A stretch of DNA of 64,000 bases from UBA2030 sp049969475. GTDB taxonomy: Bacteria; Bacteroidota; Bacteroidia; Bacteroidales; TTA-H9. The position numbers and the translations under genes are program-made. Shown one piece after another: positions 17,264-25,946 of this stretch (positions are counted from its first letter, which is position 1; each line of letters starts with the position of its first letter). The stretch covers positions 1-64,000 of the forward strand of contig JBMFOU010000007.1 in assembly GCA_049969475.1 (NCBI GenBank), written 5' to 3'. The notes beneath the pieces are model-generated. The model searched no databases. It had not been told where the DNA came from and was given only the letters and a program-made list of their open reading frames with translations.

Positions 17264-18603
17264 GCTCCAACCGGCTCTTTCACCTGTTCACCCATGAGCG
17301 TGGCAGAGGTGCAGCCTGTGATGCGCACCTGGACATAATCGCCAGGGTTCACCTCCTCTGCTTTGAAGACCACGACTTTATTCTGACTGTTGCGGCCCGA
17401 TAGCATGCCTTTATTGCGCTTCGAATGGCCTTCGGCCAGCACCTCAAAAACTTTTCCTACATCGGCCCGGTTCGAGGCCAGAGAATGTTTATGCTGCAAA
17501 TCGATGATTTCCTGCAAACGTCGGCCTTTCACATCATCGGGAACATCATCCTTATATTTTTTGGCAGCAATGGTTCCCTCGCGTTCAGAATAACGAAACA
17601 TAAAGGCTGCATCGAACCGCACCTCTTCCATGAGCGAAAGCGTCTGCCTGTGGTCTTCCTCGGTTTCGCCACAATAACCGGCAATGATGTCGGTACTCAG
17701 GGTACAATCGGGAATCAGGGTGCGAATGGCACGTACACGGTCGAGGAACCACTCCCGGGTATATTTACGGTTCATTCGCTTCAGTACTGCGTTGCTGCCC
17801 GACTGCACAGCCAGATGAATGCTGCGGCATATGTTGGGATGAGTGGCTATGGTCTCTATAAGTTTGTCTGAAAGGTCCTTAGGGTGAGAAGTGGTGAAAC
17901 GCACGCGTAGCTGAGGGTCAATGGAAGCTACCCGGGCCAGCAGGTCAGGAAAATCGGTGGTAATCCCATCTTCGGCAAAATGATAGGAATTCACATTCTG
18001 TCCCAGCAGGGTTACTTCACGATAGCCTTTGTTCCACAAATTCTGAACTTCTTCAACGATGGTGTGGGGACTGCGGGAGCGCTCGCGCCCACGGGTGAAA
18101 GGCACTACGCAATAAGCGCAAAAATTGTCGCAGCCCCGCATAATAGAAACAAAGGCTGTGATACCTGAAGCATCGAGCCGCACAGGTTCAATGTCGGCAT
18201 AAGTTTCTTCGAGTGAAAGCTGAATATTGGCAGCCTGAGCCCCGGTGGCCGTCTGCTCAACAAGGTAGGGAAGACTGCGGTAGGCATCGGGGCCAGCCAC
18301 CAGGTCTACCCCAAATTCTGACGTTAATAACTTATCGTGCAAGCGCTCTGCCATGCAACCAATCACTCCAATTCTTAGGGCAGGGTTTTTCTTTTTCAGC
18401 GATTTTAATTCACGCAATCGCTTCCACACCCTGTCTTCAGCTTTTTCACGGATTGAGCAGGTATTCACCAGAATTAAATTTGCCTCTTTGGCATCGCCCG
18501 TCAGCACATATTCATTTTCCCTCAAAATAGAAGCAACAATTTCGCTGTCAGAAAAATTCATCTGACAACCGTAGGTCTCGATATAGAGTTTTTTATCGTT
18601 CAT
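17260..18603 (-). CDS. miaB: tRNA-2-methylthio-N6-dimethylallyladenosine synthase
   Basis: A 447-residue radical SAM methylthiotransferase that adds the 2-methylthio group to i6A37 of tRNAs reading UNN codons. The UPF0004 domain (1-130) has three cysteines for the auxiliary cluster (YGCQMNFSDSE, LVNTCSIREKAE, IGVIGCMAERL). The radical SAM domain contains MRGCDNFCAYCVVPFTRGRE with CxxxCxxC. A TRAM domain closes the protein (about 380-445). Both iron-sulphur sites are intact, and they would be supplied by the Suf system at 55-61 kb. Length matches the family. Monocistronic, with its own -7 element 23 bp upstream. Confidence 0.96.
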   Translation of the reverse strand: MNDKKLYIETYGCQMNFSDSEIVASILRENEYVLTGDAKEANLILVNTCSIREKAEDRVWKRLRELKSLKKKNPALRIGVIGCMAERLHDKLLTSEFGVDLVAGPDAYRSLPYLVEQTATGAQAANIQLSLEETYADIEPVRLDASGITAFVSIMRGCDNFCAYCVVPFTRGRERSRSPHTIVEEVQNLWNKGYREVTLLGQNVNSYHFAEDGITTDFPDLLARVASIDPQLRVRFTTSHPKDLSDKLIETIATHPNICRSIHLAVQSGSNAVLKRMNRKYTREWFLDRVRAIRTLIPDCTLSTDIIAGYCGETEEDHRQTLSLMEEVRFDAAFMFRYSEREGTIAAKKYKDDVPDDVKGRRLQEIIDLQHKHSLASNRADVGKVFEVLAEGHSKRNKGMLSGRNSQNKVVVFKAEEVNPGDYVQVRITGCTSATLMGEQVKEPVGA

Positions 18604-18625
18604 TCAGGAATTTTAGTTGGGAGTG

Positions 18626-18633
18626 CAAAATTA
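18626..18633 (-). promoter_or_regulatory. -7 element (TAATTTTG) of miaB
   Basis: Minus-strand TAnnTTTG, 22 bp before the miaB ATG. Confidence 0.5.
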
Positions 18634-18708
18634 ACCAAAATGAGCCAGGCAGCTCAGTTAACAGCATGTCAAACTTTTAGCTGTTAGGCTGTCGTGTTTT
18701 CAAAATAT

Positions 18709-18716
18709 TACCTTTG
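18709..18716 (+). promoter_or_regulatory. -7 element (TACCTTTG) of topA
   Basis: TAnnTTTG, 31 bp before the ATG at 18748. It excludes the longer frame that begins at 18694. Confidence 0.55.
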
Positions 18717-18747
18717 CAGCCGTCAATTTTCAAAAAACTGTTTCAGC

Positions 18748-21090
18748 ATGGCCAAAAACCTGGTAATCGTAGAATCGCCTGCCAAAGCCAAAACCATAGA
18801 AAAGATTCTGGGAAAGGATTTTACGGTTAAATCGAGCTTCGGGCATATCCGCGACCTAAACAAAAATCAGCTCAGCATCGATATTGAAAAAGGTTTTATT
18901 CCGCACTATGAAATTCCAAGTGATAAAAAGAAAGTGGTAGAAGAGCTGGCCAAAGCAGCCCAACAGGCCGAGACCATATGGCTGGCATCCGATGAGGACC
19001 GCGAAGGGGAAGCCATAGCCTGGCATCTTTTTGAAGCCTTAAAGCTTCGGAAAGAAAACACCAAACGCATTGTTTTTCATGAGATTACAAAACCGGCCAT
19101 CTTGCATGCAGTAGAAAACCCGCGATTTATAGATTTTAATCTGGTGGATGCTCAGCAGGCGCGCCGGGTGCTCGACCGGCTGGTAGGATACGAGCTCTCT
19201 CCCTTGCTCTGGAAAAAGGTAAAACCTGCCCTCTCTGCCGGACGCGTTCAGTCGGTTGCAGTGCGGCTGATTGTAGAAAAAGAATTAGAAATCCGCGAAT
19301 TCAAAATCACAACGTATTATCGGGTTACCGGCAAGTTTGAAACCACAGGCGAAGACAAGGGACAACTTTTGGCCGAGCTGAACCATCGCTTCGACACACG
19401 CGAAGAAACCGAAGCCTTTTTGCAACGCCTCATTGGGGCCACTTACAGTATCTCGTCAGTAGAAACCAAACCGGCCCGTCGCTCGCCGGCTCCTCCTTTC
19501 ACCACCTCCACCCTGCAGCAGGAAGCTGCCCGAAAACTGGGATTTTCAGTAGCCCGCACCATGATGCTGGCCCAGGAACTTTATGAGTCGGGGCTTATCA
19601 CCTACATGCGAACCGACTCGGTAAACCTCTCCGATACAGCCCTGGCCATGGCCAAGAAAGAAATTCTCGACCTTTACGGAGAAAATTACCTGAAAATCAG
19701 AAAATATACCACCAAAACCAAAGGGGCCCAGGAAGCGCACGAGGCCATTCGCCCCACCTACCTCGACAAACACACAGCCGGAGAAAACGAGGCCCAGCGT
19801 AAACTGTACGAGCTTATCTGGAAACGCACCATAGCCTCCCAGATGGCCGATGCCCAACTAGAACGTACAACCATTACCATTGCCATTTCATCTACCTCTG
19901 CTGATTATTTCATCTCCAAAGGTGAAGTAGTTAAATTCGATGGTTTTCTGAAAGTTTATGCTGAGTCCACCGACGATGAGAATGAAGAGAATGATTCGGG
20001 CCTGTTGCCTCCGGTAAAAAAAGGCGATCCACTCCAGTGCATCATTATCAATGCCACCCAACGATTTACTACACCTCCCTATCGCTACACCGAAGCCTCG
20101 TTGGTGAAAAAGCTTGAGGAACTGGGCATAGGCCGTCCCTCCACCTATGCTCCCACCATTTCCACCATCCAGAAAAGAGAATACGTAGAAAAAAAAGATG
20201 CGCCCGGAGAACTTAAACGCTATACTGTGTTTACTCTGGCCCAAGGAAAAATCACGGCAGAGACAAAAACAGAAAAAGTGGGACAGGAAAAAGGGAAACT
20301 CTTCCCCACCGATATTGGCATTCTGGTTACCCAATTTCTGATGAATCATTTCGACGAAATCATGGATTATAACTTCACGGCCACGGTAGAGAAAGAATTT
20401 GATGAGATTGCGGAAGGCCGCCTGAAGTGGAATGAGATGATCAAGAAATTTTACGGGCCGTTTCACCAAACGGTTCAAAAAGCCATGCAAAGTCAGGAAA
20501 AGGCAAAAGGAGAAAGGCTACTGGGTATTGACCCTGCAACCGGACAAAATGTATATGTAAAAATTGGGCGGTTTGGTGCCATGGTGCAGGTAGGCGAAAC
20601 CAACGATCCTTCAGGCCGTAAACCCAAATTTGCAGGGCTGCGCAAAGGACAGAGCATTGAAACCATCACACTGGAAGAAGCTCTCGATTTACTGAAGTTA
20701 CCCAAAAGCTTAGGTGAATACAACGGAAAAGAAATCATTGTGTCCACTGGGCGTTTTGGGCCCTATTTGATGTACGACAAGGCCTTCTTTTCTATTCCTA
20801 AAGGCGAAGATCCACTGGAGGTTAGCCTCGAACGGGCCATTGAGATCATTGAAGAGAAGAAAAAAAAGGATGCGGAAAAAATCATCTGTTCGTTTCCTGA
20901 ACGACCTGATGTGGTGGTACAAAACGGACGCTACGGCCCCTATATTTCAGTAGGCAAAGACAATATCCCCATTCCCAAAGGCACCGACCCGGCCACGCTC
21001 AGCCTCCAAGATTGCCTGGCCCTGGCCGAAAAATACCTGGCCAACAAAAAAGACAAAGCTCCCCGCAAATCGGCAGGAAGAAAAAAATAG
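18748..21090 (+). CDS. topA: DNA topoisomerase I (type IA)
   Basis: A 780-residue type IA topoisomerase that relaxes negative supercoils. The Toprim domain starts NLVIVESPAKAKTIEKIL and holds ASDEDREGEAIAWHL (about 80-94), the acidic metal site. The cleavage domain has ESGLITYMRTDSVNLSD with the active-site tyrosine in YMRTDS. The last 190 residues hold repeats of the type GRFGAMVQVG, GRFGPYLMYD and GRYGPYISVG, each linked to an IPKG block: the Toprim_Crpt modules that replace the cysteine zinc ribbons of E. coli TopA. No Cys4 zinc finger is present, and the protein ends in a lysine-rich tail. Start chosen at 18748 because MAKNLVIVESP is the conserved N-terminus. Confidence 0.97.
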   Translation: MAKNLVIVESPAKAKTIEKILGKDFTVKSSFGHIRDLNKNQLSIDIEKGFIPHYEIPSDKKKVVEELAKAAQQAETIWLASDEDREGEAIAWHLFEALKLRKENTKRIVFHEITKPAILHAVENPRFIDFNLVDAQQARRVLDRLVGYELSPLLWKKVKPALSAGRVQSVAVRLIVEKELEIREFKITTYYRVTGKFETTGEDKGQLLAELNHRFDTREETEAFLQRLIGATYSISSVETKPARRSPAPPFTTSTLQQEAARKLGFSVARTMMLAQELYESGLITYMRTDSVNLSDTALAMAKKEILDLYGENYLKIRKYTTKTKGAQEAHEAIRPTYLDKHTAGENEAQRKLYELIWKRTIASQMADAQLERTTITIAISSTSADYFISKGEVVKFDGFLKVYAESTDDENEENDSGLLPPVKKGDPLQCIIINATQRFTTPPYRYTEASLVKKLEELGIGRPSTYAPTISTIQKREYVEKKDAPGELKRYTVFTLAQGKITAETKTEKVGQEKGKLFPTDIGILVTQFLMNHFDEIMDYNFTATVEKEFDEIAEGRLKWNEMIKKFYGPFHQTVQKAMQSQEKAKGERLLGIDPATGQNVYVKIGRFGAMVQVGETNDPSGRKPKFAGLRKGQSIETITLEEALDLLKLPKSLGEYNGKEIIVSTGRFGPYLMYDKAFFSIPKGEDPLEVSLERAIEIIEEKKKKDAEKIICSFPERPDVVVQNGRYGPYISVGKDNIPIPKGTDPATLSLQDCLALAEKYLANKKDKAPRKSAGRKK

Positions 21091-21194
21091 CATTGTAAAA
21101 CAAGCTTAAGCAGAATTTTTATTACTCTGAAATTTTAAAACAAAACCTTTCCTGCTTTAAGGCAGTATAAGAAGGCAAAACGACCACACGAAAC

Positions 21195-22373
21195 ATGGAT
21201 CTGAAAGGATACCTTGAACCGGCCGACGAAGCTCTTGGGCGCAAACGAGAACATCGCAGACCTCACTTTGCTGAAGCCATACAAGTTCATACCGCTGCCC
21301 AGGGAATTCCACCCCTCGAAGGAGCAGCCCTTGCCCTATTGGGTGTACCCGATGGGCGCCGGGCAGTATATAACCCTGGTTGCGGAGAAGGCCTGGACCT
21401 GATACGCTCCTTTCTCTACGAACTCTATCCCCAGTCCGAGACGCTGCCTATTGTCGACCTGGGCAATCTGAAAAAAGGCGAAACCCCCGAAGATACCTAC
21501 GCAGCCCTGGCCAGTGTATTCGATTACCTGCGCAGTTACAACATCATACCTTTAGTGATCGGCGGTAGCCAAGATTTGATTTACGGAATGTATCTGGGCT
21601 ACGAAAAAAACGGTCCCAACATCAACCTGGTAGACATTGACCGCAAAATAGACCTGGGTGAAGGGCCCGGGGAGATAGACCACGAGACCTGGCTATCCAA
21701 AGTCATTTTGCGACAACCCAGTATTTTATTTAACTATACCCATTTGGGCTACCAGAGTTATCTGGTAGATCCGGCCGCTATCACGCTAATGAAAAACATG
21801 CTATTTGATGTTTACCGTCTGGGACAGATCAATACAGATTTGAAAGAGGCTGAGCCGCTCATAAGGAATGCAGACATGGTTACGGTAGATATCTCGTCCA
21901 TTCGGGGATCGGATGCACCGGGCAGCGCTCAGGCGGGGCCTCATGGATTTTATGGGGAAGAAATGTGTCAGTTGGTTCGCTTTGCAGGTATGAGCGATAA
22001 GGTGAGCTCTTTGGGCATTTTTGAATACAATCCTACCTTTGATGTTAACGGCCGAACGGCTCATCTCATCGCCCAGCTCATCTGGTTTTTTATTGACGGA
22101 TTTCTGGGCCGCACCAACGATTTTCCCCGTCTGGGGCAAAAATCTGAAAATCACATGCGCTATTTCGTAAAAGTAGAAGGCCACAACGATGAGCTCGTTT
22201 TTTATCGCAGCCGCAAAACCGACCGCTGGTGGATGGAAATACCCTGCCCCGAACACCTGCAAACTAAATACTTCCGGCACATCCTCGTTCCCTGCTCGGT
22301 AAAAGATTATCAAACCGCTTCCTCCAACGAGCTGCCCGACCGCTACTGGCAATACTACCAAAAATTTATGTAA
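21195..22373 (+). CDS. Arginase/formimidoylglutamase-fold protein with degenerate metal site
   Basis: A 392-residue protein with the ureohydrolase (arginase/agmatinase) fold: LLGVPDGRRAVYNPGCGEG early, LVIGGSQDLIYGMYLGY, INLVDIDRKIDLGEG, and VTVDISSIRGSDAPGSA. Canonical enzymes bind two Mn2+ through GGDH, DAHxD and SxDxDxxDP. Here these read GGSQ, DIDRKID and TVDISSIRG, so the first histidine and several aspartates are gone. Hydrolase activity is therefore doubtful, although similar genes are often annotated arginase or formimidoylglutamase. It follows topA by 104 bp with no clear promoter or terminator between, so co-transcription is possible. Function unknown. Confidence 0.75.
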   Translation: MDLKGYLEPADEALGRKREHRRPHFAEAIQVHTAAQGIPPLEGAALALLGVPDGRRAVYNPGCGEGLDLIRSFLYELYPQSETLPIVDLGNLKKGETPEDTYAALASVFDYLRSYNIIPLVIGGSQDLIYGMYLGYEKNGPNINLVDIDRKIDLGEGPGEIDHETWLSKVILRQPSILFNYTHLGYQSYLVDPAAITLMKNMLFDVYRLGQINTDLKEAEPLIRNADMVTVDISSIRGSDAPGSAQAGPHGFYGEEMCQLVRFAGMSDKVSSLGIFEYNPTFDVNGRTAHLIAQLIWFFIDGFLGRTNDFPRLGQKSENHMRYFVKVEGHNDELVFYRSRKTDRWWMEIPCPEHLQTKYFRHILVPCSVKDYQTASSNELPDRYWQYYQKFM

Positions 22374-22524
22374 AGAATTTGTCCCCTATCGCACGCTAGT
22401 CCCTGAGCCGTGTAAAGAGTAATTTTTTCAACCCAAAAAGCTTAGTATTGAATTTTATCTTTATTTTGCATTTTTATTCCGGCCTCATCCAATTTATTAT
22501 TCTTCAACAAAATACACCTCCAAT

Positions 22525-23073
22525 ATGAGTACCGTCAAACTCCACGACAAGAGCTTTTCGCTATATCTTACCCGCCAGCAAATTGAAGAAGCCATCAATA
22601 AGGTAGCAGAACGCATCAACAAAGACCTCAAAGGGAAAAATCCGGTATTCCTTGTGGTACTCAATGGAGCCTTTCTTTTTGCAGCCGATCTGATTCGGCA
22701 GTACGAGGGAACCTGTGAGGTTTGTTTTGTCAAACTTTCCTCCTACTCCGGAACACTTACTACTACCCGCGTAAGAGAGATTCTCGGACTCGACATGGAA
22801 GTAAAAGACCGCCTGGTAGTAGTTGTGGAAGACATTATCGACACCGGCATCACCATGGACAATATGAAAAAAAAGCTAGTGGGGCTGGGTGCCCGGGATG
22901 TAAAGATTGCCACGCTGCTTTTCAAACCCGGAGCTTTTCGGAAAAATTTCAAAATAGATTATGTAGGCATAGAAATCCCTAATGATTTTATTGTGGGATA
23001 TGGCCTCGACTACAACGGACTGGGGCGCAATCTGCCCGATATTTATCAAATCATTAAAGAAAACCATTCTTAA
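22525..23073 (+). CDS. hpt: Hypoxanthine phosphoribosyltransferase
   Basis: A 182-residue type I phosphoribosyltransferase that salvages hypoxanthine/guanine with PRPP to IMP/GMP. It shows the flexible-loop region VKLSSYSGTLTTTRV, the PRPP-binding signature VVVVEDIIDTGITM, and the base-binding segment FKIDYVGIEIPNDFIVGYGL. Length fits the family. It stands 6 bp before the adenylate kinase gene, so the two purine genes are surely one operon. The upstream region has only a weak -7 match (TATCTTTA near 22456). Confidence 0.95.
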   Translation: MSTVKLHDKSFSLYLTRQQIEEAINKVAERINKDLKGKNPVFLVVLNGAFLFAADLIRQYEGTCEVCFVKLSSYSGTLTTTRVREILGLDMEVKDRLVVVVEDIIDTGITMDNMKKKLVGLGARDVKIATLLFKPGAFRKNFKIDYVGIEIPNDFIVGYGLDYNGLGRNLPDIYQIIKENHS

Positions 23074-23079
23074 CAACGT

Positions 23080-24249
23080 ATGCTCAACCTGGCACTATTT
23101 GGACCTCCGGGGGCTGGCAAAGGCACCCAATCGAAAAAACTGATCGAAAAATACAATCTCACGTATATAGCCACCGGAGATTTGCTACGTAAAGAGATTG
23201 CCGAAGGCACTGAACTGGGATTGGAAGCCAAGGCCCTGATAGAAAAAGGCCGGCTGGTGCCCGACGACATGATTGTACAACTTATTGAACGCCATATTAG
23301 TACTGAACCCGAAAGCAAAGGCATACTCTTCGATGGTTTTCCCCGCACCTATGTGCAAGCCTATATTCTGGAGGGTCTTCTCATGCGTATGGGCAGTCAG
23401 CTAACAGCCATGCTCAGCCTGGAAGTACCCCGCGACATGCTCGTCAGCCGTATGCTCGACAGAGCCCAAAAAGAAGGCCGCAGCGACGATACCCTCGAAG
23501 TTATAGAATACCGACTGCTGGAATATGAAACCAAGACAACCCCGGTCATCGATTTTTACCGTGATAAAAACATTTTTTATCCTATCAATGGAGTAGGCAC
23601 GGTAGACGAGATTTTCGAGAGACTGTGTGCGGCCATTGAAGATGCCCTTACCAAACACTGGATGAATGTGGTACTACTGGGCGCCCCTGGCTCGGGTAAA
23701 GGCACGCAGGGAAAAATCATTGCTGAACGCCTGGGACTGGGATACATCTCCACGGGAAGCCTTTTGCGTAAAGAGATCAAGGAAGGAACTGAAATAGGCC
23801 AAAGGGCCCTACCTTACATGGAAAAAGGAGAAATAGTGCCCGACGAAATCGCTGTTCGACTTATTGAACGAGAACTACTGAAACAACAGCAAGTTCGCGG
23901 CTTTGTATTCAAAGGCTTTCCACGTACCATCGTTCAGGCATATATTCTCGACGGGTTATTGAAAAAAATGAATTCCGGCGTGAGTGTGGCTATCGACCTA
24001 AAAATTCCCTCTCTCGAATCCTTTAAACGCCTCACGCAACGGGCCAAAACCGATAGGGCCCGCACCTACGATAAAGATCCCGAGCTGATAATCAACCGCC
24101 TCGAGGAATACGACCAGAAAACCAGTCTGGTGAAAAGTTATTATAAAAAGCAAAACAAATACATCAAGGTGGATGGCATTGGCCCCATCGATGTTATCAC
24201 CGACCGTTTGCTGGAAGCCATTAATCAGGCCTTCCGCCTGCGCCTCTGA
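23080..24249 (+). CDS. adk: Tandem-fused adenylate kinase (two kinase domains)
   Basis: A 389-residue protein of two consecutive adenylate kinase domains; the usual enzyme has about 190-215 residues. Domain 1 (1-190): P-loop GPPGAGKGT (8-16), TGDLLRKE (32-39), FDGFPRT (84-90), EGRSDDT; all key residues are present. Domain 2 (195-389): P-loop GAPGSGKGT (201-209), but TGSLLRKE (Asp to Ser at 227) and FKGFPRT (Asp to Lys at 278, the Mg-coordinating Asp84 equivalent in E. coli), with the LID arginine region altered to RARTYDKD. Both lack the zinc-type LID. Domain 1 should convert ATP + AMP to 2 ADP. Domain 2 probably binds nucleotides but is catalytically weak or regulatory. No stop, frameshift or second start separates the halves; the linker is about ten residues. 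In operon with hpt. Confidence 0.92.
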   Translation: MLNLALFGPPGAGKGTQSKKLIEKYNLTYIATGDLLRKEIAEGTELGLEAKALIEKGRLVPDDMIVQLIERHISTEPESKGILFDGFPRTYVQAYILEGLLMRMGSQLTAMLSLEVPRDMLVSRMLDRAQKEGRSDDTLEVIEYRLLEYETKTTPVIDFYRDKNIFYPINGVGTVDEIFERLCAAIEDALTKHWMNVVLLGAPGSGKGTQGKIIAERLGLGYISTGSLLRKEIKEGTEIGQRALPYMEKGEIVPDEIAVRLIERELLKQQQVRGFVFKGFPRTIVQAYILDGLLKKMNSGVSVAIDLKIPSLESFKRLTQRAKTDRARTYDKDPELIINRLEEYDQKTSLVKSYYKKQNKYIKVDGIGPIDVITDRLLEAINQAFRLRL

Positions 24250-24256
24250 AGCAGAG
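24244..24256 (+). terminator. Weak hairpin at the end of adk
   Basis: CTCTG-AAG-CAGAG overlapping the adk stop and followed by ATTTTAAAAAT. The short stem makes it a poor terminator, but a full promoter for obgE follows. Confidence 0.3.
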
Positions 24257-24291
24257 ATTTTAAAAATACGTTGCTTTCGGCCTTTGGTCCG

Positions 24292-24321
24292 TTTGTATTT
24301 ATTTGATTTACCGTAACTTTG
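24292..24321 (+). promoter_or_regulatory. Full -33/-7 promoter of obgE
   Basis: TTTG (24292-24295), 18-bp spacer, TAACTTTG (24314-24321), 30 bp before the ATG at 24352. This separates obgE from the hpt-adk operon. Confidence 0.65.
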
Positions 24322-24351
24322 CCGGGGCAAATTAAGCCCGCCCAGTATTTT

Positions 24352-25356
24352 ATGACTACATCCAACTTTGTAGATTACGTACGCATTTTTTTGCGCTCCG
24401 GTAAGGGAGGACATGGAGCGGTACATTTCAGGCGAGAGAAATACATCCCAAAAGGTGGCCCTGACGGAGGCGACGGAGGCCGGGGAGGACATATCATCCT
24501 AAAAGCCAATGCCCAATTGTGGACCTTACTGCATTTGAAATACACCAAACATATTTTTGCCGGCGATGGTATGCCCGGCGAAGGCAACCGCCGAACAGGG
24601 GCCGATGGCGAAGACCGTATCATAGAAGTACCTGTAGGTAGTGTGGTAAAAGATGCGGAAACAGGAGAAACACTGGCCGAGCTGACCGAAGACAGACAGG
24701 AAGTAATACTCCTGAGCGGGGGAAGAGGCGGCAAGGGCAACGATTTTTTCAAAAGCGCCACGCGACAAACCCCTCGCTTTGCCCAACCCGGCGAACCTGG
24801 TACAGAAGGCTGGTTTATCATTGAGTTGAAACTGCTAGCCGATGTGGGCCTGGTAGGATTTCCCAATGCCGGCAAATCTACCCTACTCTCGGTAATCTCA
24901 GCGGCCAAACCCGAAATAGCCGATTATCCCTTCACCACGCTTACCCCCAATCTCGGCATGGTGGAATACCGCGACAATCGCTCCTTTATTATGGCCGATA
25001 TTCCGGGCATCATCGAAGGGGCACACGAAGGCCGCGGATTGGGCCTCAGGTTTCTACGCCACATCGAGCGTAATTCACTTCTGCTTTTCATGGTTCCAGC
25101 CGACTCTGAGGACATCATGAAAGATTATCACATCCTGCTCAACGAGCTTCGGCTCTACAACCCTGAATTGCTCGATAAAACCCGCCTGCTGGCAGTAACC
25201 AAATGCGACCTGGTGGACACCACCCGGCAGGCAAGCATCCGCCGGAGTCTTCCCCAAGACCTCCCTTCGGTTCTCATCTCCTCGGTTACCGGTCAGGGAA
25301 TTACTGAACTCAAAGATTTAATCTGGCATCATTTAAATCCTCCTGAGAACTTCTGA
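24352..25356 (+). CDS. obgE: Ribosome-associated GTPase ObgE/CgtA
   Basis: A 334-residue Obg GTPase that acts in large-subunit ribosome assembly and stress control. The glycine-rich Obg domain (1-158) contains RSGKGGHGAVHFRREKYIPK and GGPDGGDGGRGGH. The G domain (159-330) has P-loop GFPNAGKST, switch region DYPFTTLTPNLG, DIPGIIEGA and the TKCD specificity motif. The variable C-terminal domain of longer Obg proteins is missing, as often in Bacteroidota. The frame opens at 24319 but ATG 24352 (MTTSNFVDYVRIF) matches the family start and the promoter. Its stop TGA shares an A with the ATG of the PAP2 gene. Confidence 0.97.
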   Translation: MTTSNFVDYVRIFLRSGKGGHGAVHFRREKYIPKGGPDGGDGGRGGHIILKANAQLWTLLHLKYTKHIFAGDGMPGEGNRRTGADGEDRIIEVPVGSVVKDAETGETLAELTEDRQEVILLSGGRGGKGNDFFKSATRQTPRFAQPGEPGTEGWFIIELKLLADVGLVGFPNAGKSTLLSVISAAKPEIADYPFTTLTPNLGMVEYRDNRSFIMADIPGIIEGAHEGRGLGLRFLRHIERNSLLLFMVPADSEDIMKDYHILLNELRLYNPELLDKTRLLAVTKCDLVDTTRQASIRRSLPQDLPSVLISSVTGQGITELKDLIWHHLNPPENF

Positions 25357-25946
25357 TGATTCATACTTTATATCAAATCGACGTTCAACTCCTGAAAACC
25401 ATCAACGGGTGGCACACCCCCTGGGCCGATGCCTTCATGTGGCAGGTAAGCGGAACTCTGCTATGGTTGCCGCTCTATGTCTATTTTCTTTACCTGATCA
25501 TACAAAAGTTCAAAAAACGTTCAGTCTACATATTACTTGTTACAGCCCTTCTGGTCACCTCCACCGACCAAAGCGCCTACCTTACCAAAAAAGCTGTGGG
25601 CCGGCCAAGGCCTTCGCACCAGCAGGAACTGGCTGCTGATTTGCATTATGTAAATGACTACCGGGGCGGAAAATTCAGTTTTCCCTCGAGCCATGCTATC
25701 AATACGATGGGGGTGGCGGTTTTTCTATCCCTGTTGCTGAGCAGAGTGCAGCCCCTCATGCGCTGGTTGCCGATTGTCTGGTCGCTGGTGGTGGGATTAA
25801 GCCGCATTTACCTGGGTGTTCATTTTCCATCAGATGTACTGACCGGATTTATTCTGGGGGCTTTCTGGGGATGGCTTTGGTATCGCCTGGTCATGAAACT
25901 CCTGGATTACCTTGAAAAAACAAAAAGCAAAGCAATCCATGGCTGA
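25356..25946 (+). CDS. PAP2 family membrane phosphatase
   Basis: A 196-residue inner-membrane type 2 phosphatidic acid phosphatase-like protein with about five helices. The three PAP2 motifs are present: KKAVGRPRP (C1), FPSSHAIN (C2) and SRIYLGVHFPSDVL (C3), carrying the catalytic histidines. Known members dephosphorylate undecaprenyl pyrophosphate, phosphatidylglycerol phosphate or lipid A; which one is unclear. The start overlaps the obgE stop by one base and the C-terminus overlaps tilS, so the three are translated from one message. Confidence 0.9.
   Translation: MIHTLYQIDVQLLKTINGWHTPWADAFMWQVSGTLLWLPLYVYFLYLIIQKFKKRSVYILLVTALLVTSTDQSAYLTKKAVGRPRPSHQQELAADLHYVNDYRGGKFSFPSSHAINTMGVAVFLSLLLSRVQPLMRWLPIVWSLVVGLSRIYLGVHFPSDVLTGFILGAFWGWLWYRLVMKLLDYLEKTKSKAIHG

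Noticed and set aside
19888..20490. Minus-strand frame of 200 codons
   Set aside because: Antisense to the topA C-terminal region; low-complexity translation.
22456..22463. TATCTTTA as promoter of hpt
   Set aside because: One mismatch at the most conserved G and no -33 element; kept only as a remark under hpt.
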